Assembly (NCBI GenBank): GCA_964603455.1
Contig: CAZRVL010000023.1
Coordinates: 1 to 27,607, forward strand
DNA: 27,607 bases
Source: Flemingiibacterium sp964603455
GTDB taxonomy: Bacteria > Bacillota > Clostridia > Oscillospirales > CAG-272
Direction of reading: 5' to 3'
Under the pieces are notes generated by a model. It searched no databases and was not told where the DNA came from. It worked only from the letters and a program-made list of their open reading frames with translations. The position numbers were made by a program, and so were the translations under genes. This document shows, one piece after another, positions 16,063 through 23,755 of the stretch; the first letter of the stretch is position 1, and each line of letters starts with the position of its first letter.

Positions 16063-17568
16063 TTACGAATTTTTCGCAGCCTGCTCCTTGATATTTTCAA
16101 TATCAGCCTCGACTGCCGATTTTATCGAATCGTACATCGACATATAATTCTTGCTCGGCTCTGTACCGTATCCCATCAGAGTTCGCGAGATAGTTCCGAG
16201 CTTAACAGACGATGAGAAGCAGTAGTTGTTCGCATAAACGAAGTCTGTGCGTACATTGTCATGAAGAAGGTCGATTATCTGAGAAGAAATATCATCCTGT
16301 GTGTACTTTACCTTTAGCGCGACTTCATAGTATGCCGGAGTTACTGTTCTGTAGTTCTCGGCGCACATAGCTTCAAGCACCGCGCAAGGCATTTCAATAT
16401 CGCTTACAGACACGGGAATGCAGAACAGAGTCGTGCTGTCGTGTACAAGTGCGTAATAATTTTCCTGAGCTTCATCGAGCTTGGGGTAGGGGATCATTCC
16501 GTAAGGATCGGTCATGTCACGGAATTTTTCAGCCGAATAGAATCTGTTTGCGTAGAAAAGCGAAGTTCCGTTGTTGAAAAGGTCTACAAGCTCACCGTCC
16601 ATCGCGAAAGCGTCTTCATAGAACAGCATTCCCGGAGTTTCAAAGTAAAGTTCGTAAAGTTTTTCGATAAGGCTCACATTTCGCTCTTGGTTTTTGAGAA
16701 GTATCGGATAGCCGTCGCTGTCGCGCTCGGTGAACTTTATGCCAGCTGTATATGAAAAATGGTCTGTTTGAGAAACAGGTGTTGTTCCTATTCCGATTAT
16801 ATCATCCTTGCTCGTCTTTGCGTCCGAGTCGAGATCCTGCCAAACATCCTTGACGTATTTTGACAGCAGATCATATGTCCATTTGCCGTCAAGCACAGTG
16901 CTGTAGAGATCGTTCGGGTCGCCGAAGGCATTCTCATAGAGCCGTTTATTGAAGTACATACAGCTCATATTCCTCAGCTGCCATATAGAAATATCGCCTG
17001 CCAAAAGGTATCTTGTGTCGGCTGAGACCTGAATATCGTTCATATATTCGTTCGACCACCAGGGCTGTGAATAGTCGATATAAGGCGCATCTGCCAGGTT
17101 TTTAAAATATCCCTCGACTGCGAGAGGTGTAGCTCTCCACTGTATAGAATCGATTATATCGTAACTGTCATCGTTCGCCATGAGAGTTGTACGTATATCG
17201 CGCATATATGCTTCATGCTCGGAATTTCCTGCTATGAATTCCAATTTTACATTGAGACGCTCCTCAACGCTTATATTTCGTCTGTATACAGCATCCGAAA
17301 CGACATCTCCGGAATCCTCACCCTCGGTCTCAAGCAGACGAGTGTTATCGTCACCGCGATATGCGATCTTTACTGTCGCCTCATTGAAATCAAGTGTCGG
17401 AAGTGAGTCGGGAGTGTTTTCACGAGAATATGTTTCGGGTTCGTTCACAGTTACTTCATCGGTTGTTGTAACTTTTTCGCCCCCCCCGTTGGAAGTATTT
17501 TCCATTTCACAAGAGACATTCGCTGTGATCATAGTGGCTAAGATAAGAAGTGCGGTAATTTTTTTCAT
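16063..17568 (-). CDS. Extracellular solute-binding lipoprotein with poly-G tract after the lipobox
   Basis: The protein has 501 aa. The signal peptide MKKITALLILATMITANVSC places the lipidated Cys at residue 20. A Thr/Glu-rich linker runs to about 55. The body shares family landmarks with the protein of 1933-3384: GDVVSDAVYRRNISVEERLNV, SYDIIDSIQW, W-SNEYMNDI, YLLAGDISIWQLRN, LDGKWTYDLLSKY and LDSDAKTSKDDIIGIG. It is probably the binding component of an ABC importer, but no permease gene is nearby. Codons 28-30 are GGG GGG GGC, an 8-G run eight residues after the lipidated Cys. One G less or more leads to a stop within about a dozen codons, so the gene is in the ON frame here. The promoter is at 17632-17660 and a palindrome lies in the leader. 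The ribosome site is weak. Confidence 0.87.
   Translation of the reverse strand: MKKITALLILATMITANVSCEMENTSNGGGEKVTTTDEVTVNEPETYSRENTPDSLPTLDFNEATVKIAYRGDDNTRLLETEGEDSGDVVSDAVYRRNISVEERLNVKLEFIAGNSEHEAYMRDIRTTLMANDDSYDIIDSIQWRATPLAVEGYFKNLADAPYIDYSQPWWSNEYMNDIQVSADTRYLLAGDISIWQLRNMSCMYFNKRLYENAFGDPNDLYSTVLDGKWTYDLLSKYVKDVWQDLDSDAKTSKDDIIGIGTTPVSQTDHFSYTAGIKFTERDSDGYPILLKNQERNVSLIEKLYELYFETPGMLFYEDAFAMDGELVDLFNNGTSLFYANRFYSAEKFRDMTDPYGMIPYPKLDEAQENYYALVHDSTTLFCIPVSVSDIEMPCAVLEAMCAENYRTVTPAYYEVALKVKYTQDDISSQIIDLLHDNVRTDFVYANNYCFSSSVKLGTISRTLMGYGTEPSKNYMSMYDSIKSAVEADIENIKEQAAKNS
17480..17487 (-). repeat. Coding G8 tract (C8 on plus strand)
   Basis: Eight consecutive G on the coding strand encode Gly-Gly-Gly (codons 28-30) of the lipoprotein. 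With 7 G the frame reads into TAA about ten codons later; with 9 G it reads into TGA at a similar distance. Position and consequence fit a contingency-type switch. Confidence 0.9.
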
Positions 17569-17580
17569 GACATGACCTGT

Positions 17581-17597
17581 CTTTCGATGATCGAAAG
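17581..17597. promoter_or_regulatory. Palindrome in the leader of the second binding-protein gene
   Basis: A perfect inverted repeat with 8-bp arms (17581-17588 and 17590-17597) around one central base lies 12 bases upstream of the start codon and downstream of the promoter. As DNA it could be an operator; as RNA it would form a 7-bp hairpin near the ribosome site. Confidence 0.5.
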
Positions 17598-17631
17598 ATA
17601 CCTTTCTCTTGGATTTTTATTTTCAATTAAT

Positions 17632-17660
17632 ATTTTATCACATTTTCCCGAAGAAGTCAA
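17632..17660 (-). promoter_or_regulatory. Promoter of the second binding-protein gene
   Basis: On the minus strand TTGACT (17660-17655), a 17-bp spacer and TAAAAT (17637-17632). The predicted leader is about 57 nt and contains the 17581-17597 palindrome. Confidence 0.78.
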
Positions 17661-17666
17661 TCACCT

Positions 17667-17703
17667 AAAAAAGGTATTATTGATGATAATTGTCCTCTTT
17701 TTG
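17667..17703 (-). terminator. Weak terminator after the DUF5107 gene
   Basis: Just beyond the DUF5107 stop, an imperfect stem (attat/ataat plus GG/CC and A-T pairs around an internal loop) is followed on the minus strand by CCTTTTTT. It is AT-rich, so efficiency is doubtful, and it abuts the next promoter. Confidence 0.45.
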
Positions 17704-17705
17704 AT

Positions 17706-20700
17706 CTATATTATCCTTACCATTCGCATAAAGCAGAGCTTCATATTTTCCGGTTCAAGCTCAACCAGTTCATCGAGTGCAGCCTTTGCACCGGCATCGT
17801 CACCAAGTCCGTGCTTTCCGAGTGCTGTGAGCAGCAGACCGTCTATCTTGTGAAGTCTTACATTATCCTGCTCATAAGGCGCGGGAACAGGCAAACCGAC
17901 TCCGAAATATCCGCGCAGATCGGCATTCTTATAAAGATTTTCACCGCTCTCGACCATTCCTCTGCATACACGTCTCGCGTTTTCAGGATCGCCGAGCTCC
18001 TTCATGCACTCTGCCGCAAATATCGTCATTTCGCTTTCCTGCGGCGGCTGATTTGCACCTGCCTTGAAGGCTTCAAGCGCGGCTGCTTCGTTTCCGAGAT
18101 GTCTTTCAAGCAGACCGGTGAAATAATAGATATTAGCTTCCTGTGCGCTGTAGTGACGACCCTCACCGTAATTTGACGGGTAGATCAGCGCATTTTTGAA
18201 GTACTCCATAGCCGCTTCGTTGTCACCGGCCTCTTTTGCGCGAAGTCCCATCAGGACATACAACCAACCGTGATGACGGGTGAGCTTTCCCTCTCCGCCT
18301 TCGTAGATATTGAAGCGTTTCTTTCCGAGTAGCTCCTTCGCACGGTCAAATTCGCCCTTCATCGTCAACAGTATGATGTATTCGAGATAGCAGTCATCGC
18401 GCTGTGAAGTGAGATCGAAATGTTCTTCGAGCAGCTTAATGCGTTCGCTCACGCTGACATTGGTGTTTTTGTAGAGCTGTAAAAGCTCGAAGTTTATTCT
18501 TGCCGCTCCCGGATCATTTTCACGTACCGCTATCGAGAGCGAATCTTCAAGATATTGCCTTGCGGCAGAATATTCACCGAAGTGGTCGAACAGGCATTGA
18601 GCGAGATTTCTCTTTGTGGGTGCATACTGATGCAGCTTATCCGATCTTTCCCATGCCTTGCGTGCGGCATCAAAATTCATCCTGTCGTAGTAGAGACAGC
18701 CGAGCAGATATTCCGAACGCCAATCTCCGAAGGATAACGCATCAATATCGGTAAGACGATTCGGATGGCAGAATGCGAGATCGGTAGTTTTCATCGGATC
18801 ACCGGTCAGCTTTGCGAGATGGCAGAATATGAGCTGTGACGGCTTTTTGCAGGAATCGAGTATCTTTACTGCCTTTTCGATGAGTCCGAAGCATTCGAAG
18901 TCGAGTGCCGCATCGAGTACATCCTCCGGACGATTCAGTGTGTATTCTCCGACTTCAGTACCGTCAGTGAACCACATTGCGAATTTTGCGGTCGGGTCTA
19001 GAGGCGAGATCTCAAGTGCGAGTTCGATGTATTTTTTGTCGTTTTTGAGCATTCCGAGCATTATCAATGCGCCGATATGCTTGATGTTCGTTTCAAGACA
19101 GCTTTCAAGCTCCTCGACAGCTTTTTCGGTATCGCCGCGAGAGGAGGATATTTTTGCCAGCTCGAAAAATGCCGCGCTGCGGAGCGGATACTGCCATGTC
19201 ACGTCATAGAACAGATCATATGCACGATCGATGTTTTTGCGAAGCTTTTCAAGTCTTGCAAGGTCATATATCGGCTGTGTGTCGAATGGATTGTCGTTTC
19301 GCATTTTCAGTCGTTCTACAGCCTTTTCGAGATGAATTGCCGCTTTGTCATATTCACCGCGCTCGGTCAGTATGAGTCCCATAAGGTGATTCGAGCGCAT
19401 ATCCTCGCTGTCACGTCTTAGAGCTTCGGCTAAATAATCTTCTGGCTTGTATGTATGATGCTTGTACTGAACGAGGTGTGCCGCATGAAGATACAGATCT
19501 TCGAGACGCTCGACATCCTTCGGACGCGGCGGTATCTTACGTGCCTTCGGAGGTTTTCTGTGTCCTTTTTCGACAGGTCTGTAGGAAACTATGCTTTTCT
19601 CGGCGGAAAATTCAACGCGAAGCTCGGTAGGTACGGGAGCATCTATTTTTGCGGATTCGAGCCAGAAATCGTTTGGTGTTATGCTTCCTGATCTTTCGGC
19701 TATGAGCTTTTCCTTGTAATACAGTCTCAGCATTGCATTTTCGTGTGAAGAAGTAGCGACTGCACCGAATATTACCTTGTTTTCCTTGATCTCAAGCGAA
19801 ACTGCACCGTCGCGTGAAGCATTCTTTACCTCGCCGATACCCTTTATCGGATACCATACCTGACTGAATTTTTTGGTCTCGCCGGGCATGATGTAAGTGA
19901 AATCAGGCTGATTATCTGTGTATACACCGGTCATGAGCTCGATATATTTGTCACCGTTGTCTGTTAGGTTTGCGCACCATGCATGACCGAATGCGCCGTC
20001 ACCCCATGTCCACATCTTCTTTCCGACACTGTAGCGATGATCCGAGACTGTGACCGTTCCTGCATCTGCCGCAAAATCATAGCCTGCCAAAAAATCCATA
20101 TCCGACTGTCCGCGTGAAACCATTACGGAGGTCGGGAGCTTTACGTTTGAATACCAGCTGACATCTGTTCCATCGCCGTAATCGAACGGACGTGCGGTGT
20201 GATATACGCCCTTCATGACAGGGAAGGAGATGACTGCGCGGCGGTCGTGGTCATTGCCCCATTCGACATCCGGCGGAAAAGTAGCTTTGTATTTGTCGTG
20301 TACTCTGACCGCGAGGTTGTTCCACCACATAAAAGGGAGCGGACGATCTGTACGGTTGCATACAGTTGCTGTTGCTTCGACTGTAGATGAGTCCGGATAT
20401 ACAGTGATCGCCACTTCACCGTGCATTCGGTTGAACGGCTCGCTCTCACCCATTATGCAGGTCTTTGAGCCATCGGGATTTTCACAGACCTTTGCATCGA
20501 GCGGCATAAATGTTGTTGGGCGGTGATGCTGTGCCCAGTTAAATTCCACTCCGCCGGATACCCACGGACCTGCAAGTCCGACCAGGGCAGGCTTTATGAC
20601 CGTGTTTTGATAAATGAACTCATAGCCGTTCTGCTTATCTGTCGCGCCGTGTATTTTTCCGCCGAGCTCCGGTAGCAGGGTAGTGGATATGTATTCGTTT

Positions 20701-20888
20701 TCAAGTATTACCGCATCATATTCCTTGTCTGTCGGAGTATTCGTAAGTCTGTCGGTGAACGAAAGCGGATAAAGTCTGCCCGTTGCACCTTGATAGGGCT
20801 TATTTTCGAGAAAAAACGGGAGAGAGTTGGGTTCTTTCGGTTCATAGGTAGGTATCGAAAGCGGTTTTCGGGTTAATTTTACTGACAT
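17706..20888 (-). CDS. DUF5107 domain protein with C-terminal TPR array
   Basis: The protein has 1060 aa and no signal peptide, so it is cytoplasmic. Residues about 25-370 form the DUF5107 region, a beta-rich, galactose-mutarotase-like segment: VILENEYISTTLLPELGGKIHGATDK, GPWVSGGVEFNWAQHHRPTTFMPLD, CNRTDRPLPFMWWNNLAVR, WTWGDGAFGHAWCANLTD. A short beta domain follows to about 440. From about 455 to 1050 the chain is helical repeats of TPR type (LMGLILTERGEYDKAAIHLEKAVE, AKEAGDNEAAMEYFKNAL, AALEAFKAGANQ). Proteins of this architecture are common near glycan-use genes in gut Firmicutes, but the biochemical role is not settled; carbohydrate binding or processing is likely. The promoter lies in the gap shared with the divergent sensor-regulator, the obvious candidate controller. 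Confidence 0.85.
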   Translation of the reverse strand: MSVKLTRKPLSIPTYEPKEPNSLPFFLENKPYQGATGRLYPLSFTDRLTNTPTDKEYDAVILENEYISTTLLPELGGKIHGATDKQNGYEFIYQNTVIKPALVGLAGPWVSGGVEFNWAQHHRPTTFMPLDAKVCENPDGSKTCIMGESEPFNRMHGEVAITVYPDSSTVEATATVCNRTDRPLPFMWWNNLAVRVHDKYKATFPPDVEWGNDHDRRAVISFPVMKGVYHTARPFDYGDGTDVSWYSNVKLPTSVMVSRGQSDMDFLAGYDFAADAGTVTVSDHRYSVGKKMWTWGDGAFGHAWCANLTDNGDKYIELMTGVYTDNQPDFTYIMPGETKKFSQVWYPIKGIGEVKNASRDGAVSLEIKENKVIFGAVATSSHENAMLRLYYKEKLIAERSGSITPNDFWLESAKIDAPVPTELRVEFSAEKSIVSYRPVEKGHRKPPKARKIPPRPKDVERLEDLYLHAAHLVQYKHHTYKPEDYLAEALRRDSEDMRSNHLMGLILTERGEYDKAAIHLEKAVERLKMRNDNPFDTQPIYDLARLEKLRKNIDRAYDLFYDVTWQYPLRSAAFFELAKISSSRGDTEKAVEELESCLETNIKHIGALIMLGMLKNDKKYIELALEISPLDPTAKFAMWFTDGTEVGEYTLNRPEDVLDAALDFECFGLIEKAVKILDSCKKPSQLIFCHLAKLTGDPMKTTDLAFCHPNRLTDIDALSFGDWRSEYLLGCLYYDRMNFDAARKAWERSDKLHQYAPTKRNLAQCLFDHFGEYSAARQYLEDSLSIAVRENDPGAARINFELLQLYKNTNVSVSERIKLLEEHFDLTSQRDDCYLEYIILLTMKGEFDRAKELLGKKRFNIYEGGEGKLTRHHGWLYVLMGLRAKEAGDNEAAMEYFKNALIYPSNYGEGRHYSAQEANIYYFTGLLERHLGNEAAALEAFKAGANQPPQESEMTIFAAECMKELGDPENARRVCRGMVESGENLYKNADLRGYFGVGLPVPAPYEQDNVRLHKIDGLLLTALGKHGLGDDAGAKAALDELVELEPENMKLCFMRMVRII

Positions 20889-20927
20889 TATATTTTCCTT
20901 TCATTAAAAATGATCTTTTACATATAA

Positions 20928-20956
20928 ATTATAACTCATATTTTAAAGAAATTCAA
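20928..20956 (-). promoter_or_regulatory. Promoter of the DUF5107 gene
   Basis: On the minus strand TTGAAT (20956-20951), a 17-bp spacer and a perfect TATAAT (20933-20928). It is about 40 bp from the ATG at 20888, which has GAAAGGA upstream. Confidence 0.8.
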
Positions 20957-21001
20957 GGCAAATTTTCACGGAATTTTTCAAAAGTCTTTAACCGGTATAT
21001 A

Positions 21002-21030
21002 TTGACAACTCAAAAAAATTGTGCTATAAT
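21002..21030 (+). promoter_or_regulatory. Consensus promoter of the sensor-regulator gene
   Basis: A perfect TTGACA (21002-21007), a 17-bp spacer and a perfect TATAAT (21025-21030). The start site would be near 21037, leaving a leader of only about 15 nt. It is divergent from the DUF5107 promoter 45 bp away, so one bound regulator could control both. Confidence 0.88.
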
Positions 21031-21051
21031 AGTAAAAAAGGGAGAAAAAAT

Positions 21052-22152
21052 ATGCTGATACCTTTTATCATCGAGCCGAGCTACGGAGGGTCTGTCTGGA
21101 CTCCTGCGATACGCGCCGGGATAGACAGTGAACTTTCGAGAAAAAAATACAGCTCGGTATATATCGAACCGTCAGAACTCGACAGTATAGATAAAAAAAT
21201 ATTTGCCTCTGGTATGGCAGCGGTGATCGGAACTTCGCCGTCATTTATGCCGAATATGATCTCCGAGCTTTCAAAAAGAAATATAGGTGTGCTTTCTGTC
21301 TGCTATCAGCCGCCCGAAAACCTCAAGGTGCGCGGTATCGTGCGGATAGATTATGTTTCCGGGATGTACTCTCTGCTTGAACTGCTTTTGTCCTGTCGGA
21401 GCAGACATCCTGCATTGTACGGCTGTTTTCCCGATTCGTCTACCGATATGATAAAGCGCAGAGCATATCTCGAATATGCGTCAGCAGTCGGGTTTGAACC
21501 GATAATGATAGACAACAGCGTAGGACTCGTTTCCTGTTTTAATGAGCTGAGAGCTAAGCTTGACTGTGTAGATTCACTTATCTGTGTCAACGACATTGCG
21601 GCGGTATCGGCACTTAGACGTTTGAATGAGATAGGTGTAAAAGTCCCGGACGATTTGCAGATAGTTTCGTTTGGTGCAAATGAGCTCGCACGTCTCTGCA
21701 AGCCTTCGATAACAGCCATCGAAATGGCGAATTTCGAACTCGGAAGACAGGTCGTGAACGCATTTTCGTATCTTACAAAAAATACAAACGATGTAACTAT
21801 GAGTGTTCGGGTAAACGGTGATCTGATGATCGGAGGGTCTACGAAGCCGATCTCGTCAAAAAAAGAGCAGCTTGAAATGCTCGTTGGAAGTGGCAGCAGC
21901 TTTTATGATGATGACGAGGTAAAGAATATAGAGTGCATTGAGCATCTGCTGTCGGTATGTGATGAGCTTGACCGAAAAATGCTCAGAAAAATGCTTTTGG
22001 GAAATTCAAGCGAAATGATCGCCGAGGAGCTTTCTTTGGCATCCGAGACCGTTCGATACAGAATGAGACGGATGTTATCCGCAGTCGGATTCGATTCAAG
22101 AACAAAGCTTCTCACATTCATACGCGAAAACGGATTTGAAAAAATATTTTAA
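21052..22152 (+). CDS. Transcriptional regulator: LacI-type sensor domain with C-terminal LuxR-like HTH
   Basis: The protein has 366 aa. The ATG at 21052 follows GGGAG (7-nt spacing); the in-frame GTG at 21019 overlaps the -10 region and is unlikely. The protein starts directly with a periplasmic-binding-protein-like sensor (about 1-270): IPFIIEPSYGGSVWTPAIRAGIDSEL, DSLICVNDIAAVSALRRLNEIGVKVPDDLQIVSFGANELARLCKPSITAIEM, as in LacI/GalR effector domains. The usual N-terminal LacI HTH is missing. Instead the last 55 residues read LLGNSSEMIAEELSLASETVRYRMRRMLSAVGFDSRTKLL, with the spacing of a LuxR/GerE-type HTH. It should sense a small sugar-like ligand and act on the DUF5107 promoter and perhaps itself. 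The stop codon overlaps the ribosome site of the decayed lipoprotein gene. Confidence 0.85.
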   Translation: MLIPFIIEPSYGGSVWTPAIRAGIDSELSRKKYSSVYIEPSELDSIDKKIFASGMAAVIGTSPSFMPNMISELSKRNIGVLSVCYQPPENLKVRGIVRIDYVSGMYSLLELLLSCRSRHPALYGCFPDSSTDMIKRRAYLEYASAVGFEPIMIDNSVGLVSCFNELRAKLDCVDSLICVNDIAAVSALRRLNEIGVKVPDDLQIVSFGANELARLCKPSITAIEMANFELGRQVVNAFSYLTKNTNDVTMSVRVNGDLMIGGSTKPISSKKEQLEMLVGSGSSFYDDDEVKNIECIEHLLSVCDELDRKMLRKMLLGNSSEMIAEELSLASETVRYRMRRMLSAVGFDSRTKLLTFIRENGFEKIF

Positions 22153-22166
22153 GGAGGATATATATT

Positions 22167-22810
22167 ATGTTTTAAAGCCTTACAAACATTTTGGTTTCTG
22201 CGGTCACGGTCGTGGCATCGGCACTTACCGTGATAAGCTGTGCTGTCACATTGCCGCAGGAAAACACCTTTAAGCTTGCATACGATGAAAAGGCGTCGGT
22301 ATCGCAGAATATGCTTATACAGTTCCGAGCTTTGAGCTTAAGCTTACGCTTCCGAATGGCTGGACGCTCGGAGAGGAGACCGATCACAAATATTATGCAA
22401 ATTTTGTGGGAACGCTTACCGAAATACTCGATGAGGACGGAAGCTGTGTTGGAAGCATAGGCTCAAAGAACTATTCGACAGGTTACGAGACAGATCCCGA
22501 GAATATTCCCGCACCGCTCTCCGAAAACTATTGGTAGGCGGTATATCCGGAGTTTAGACTTCCGGCACGCAGAAGCTGGGATATATTCCCGAAGACCTCG
22601 ATCAAGACTCAAAGCGGTGAAACTATGCTTGCGAGAGTTTATACTCAGATACCTGAAGATCATGTCCCGGTAGCTGCATGGGAGACTGTCGAATCACTCG
22701 GAGTCGTGTCCTACAACGATCTGAAGCATATCTATGTTTTCATCGAGCTTGATGAAACGGTCGGTGAGGATGTTCAGAAGCTGATTGCCGAAAGCATATC
22801 AATAGACTGA
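22167..22810 (+). pseudogene. Decayed lipoprotein gene with three lesions
   Basis: AAGGAGG (22151-22157) and an ATG (22167) are intact, but codon 3 is TAA. The same frame then reads a lipoprotein signal ending LTVISC. Near 22300-22322 the reading must shift to the next frame, which continues as VPSFELKLTLPNGWTLGEE...KYYANFVGTLTEILDEDG and on to ARRSWDIFPKTSIKTQSGE...AESISID, ending TGA at 22808-22810. An in-frame TAG at 22535-22537 interrupts that part. Repaired, the product would be a lipoprotein of about 213 aa with a beta-rich body of unknown function. TAG is used as a normal stop elsewhere here (15474-15476), so codon reassignment is not needed. It was probably in one operon with the upstream sensor-regulator. 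Confidence 0.8.
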
Positions 22811-22824
22811 TTTCTTTAAATTTC

Positions 22825-22853
22825 TTGACTTTTTGCCCAAACTGTGATATAAT
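22825..22853 (+). promoter_or_regulatory. Promoter of the metallophosphoesterase gene
   Basis: TTGACT (22825-22830), a 17-bp spacer and a perfect TATAAT (22848-22853), about 43 bp before the GTG start. Confidence 0.85.
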
Positions 22854-22895
22854 ATATGAGCTGAAAGCAGATCAAATTTAAAGGAGAGATCAACT

Positions 22896-23720
22896 GTGAA
22901 TACTATACTTACCAGAGTAAATGCCGGTGCTTCTGCGTCATTTAGACTTCTTCATATAAGCGATACCCATTTAACTCTTGCGGATGAGCGCAACGATCAG
23001 AGAAAAATCAAGCTTGCAGAAGACCGTTCGAAATATTTTCCGAAGGCAGAGCAATATCTCAATGAAGCCTGCGAAATGGCAAAAAAAGGCAATATGACCA
23101 TAGCACATACCGGAGACCTGATAGATTTTGTTTCCGAGGCAAATCTTGACCGTGCAAAGGAATTTACAGACAATAACGATGTATTTTTTGCAGTCGGAAA
23201 TCATGAATTTTCGCTTTATGTCGGCGAAGCCTTCGAGGACGAAGCTTACAGAAATCAGAGCCTTGCACACGTCCAGGAATCTTTCAAGGATGACCTTCGC
23301 TTCTGTGTAAGAAAGATAAACGGAGTAAAGCTGATAGGCATAGACGATGGATATTATCGTTTCGACAAGGCACAATTTGATGCGCTGAAAAAAGAAGTCG
23401 AAGAAGGACTGCCGATAATACTTTTCCTTCACAATCCGCTTTTTGAGCAGGAGTTGTATGATCTGTCGATGACAAAAGGAGCATGTGCATATCTCACCGC
23501 TGCACCTGAGGAACTTATAAAGTGCTATACCGAAGATCGTTATATTCAGCAAAAGGCTGACGATATTACCGTTGAAGTAACGCGATATATCGAATCCTGT
23601 CCGCTTATAAAGGCTATATTTGCAGGTCATCTGCATTATAACTATGATGGTCTTGTAGTCGAGCGCATCCCACAGTATGTCACCGGAATCGGAACGGCGC
23701 GCATAGTTACTATTGAATAA
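22896..23720 (+). CDS. Calcineurin-like metallophosphoesterase
   Basis: The protein has 274 aa and starts at GTG 22896, with AAGGAG at 22881-22886. The family's metal-binding set is complete: D23-T-H25, G73-D74-x-x-D77, G101-N-H-E104, a lone His in FLHNP (near 178) and GHLH near the C-terminus. These coordinate two metals for hydrolysis of phosphomono- or diesters. No signal peptide is seen, so the enzyme is cytoplasmic; the substrate cannot be read from the sequence. It is a single-gene unit with its own promoter and a strong terminator, and its neighbours give no functional clue. Confidence 0.9.
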   Translation: MNTILTRVNAGASASFRLLHISDTHLTLADERNDQRKIKLAEDRSKYFPKAEQYLNEACEMAKKGNMTIAHTGDLIDFVSEANLDRAKEFTDNNDVFFAVGNHEFSLYVGEAFEDEAYRNQSLAHVQESFKDDLRFCVRKINGVKLIGIDDGYYRFDKAQFDALKKEVEEGLPIILFLHNPLFEQELYDLSMTKGACAYLTAAPEELIKCYTEDRYIQQKADDITVEVTRYIESCPLIKAIFAGHLHYNYDGLVVERIPQYVTGIGTARIVTIE

Positions 23721-23726
23721 AATATC

Positions 23727-23755
23727 AAAAACGGCTTCAAGGTGAAGCCGTTTTT
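23727..23755. terminator. Bidirectional terminator between metallophosphoesterase and YjdF-like genes
   Basis: A 13-bp stem with A5 and T5 arms flanking cggcttca/tgaagccg and a 3-nt apex. It directly abuts the stop codon of the convergent minus-strand gene (23756-23758). Confidence 0.9.

Noticed and set aside
22173..22537. Stop-codon reassignment or programmed recoding to explain the interrupted lipoprotein
   Set aside because: Both TAA and TAG occur as ordinary stops in neighbouring genes and a frameshift is also needed, so decay is simpler.
22971..23636. 221-codon minus-strand frame
   Set aside because: Antisense to the metallophosphoesterase, whose catalytic motifs are complete.
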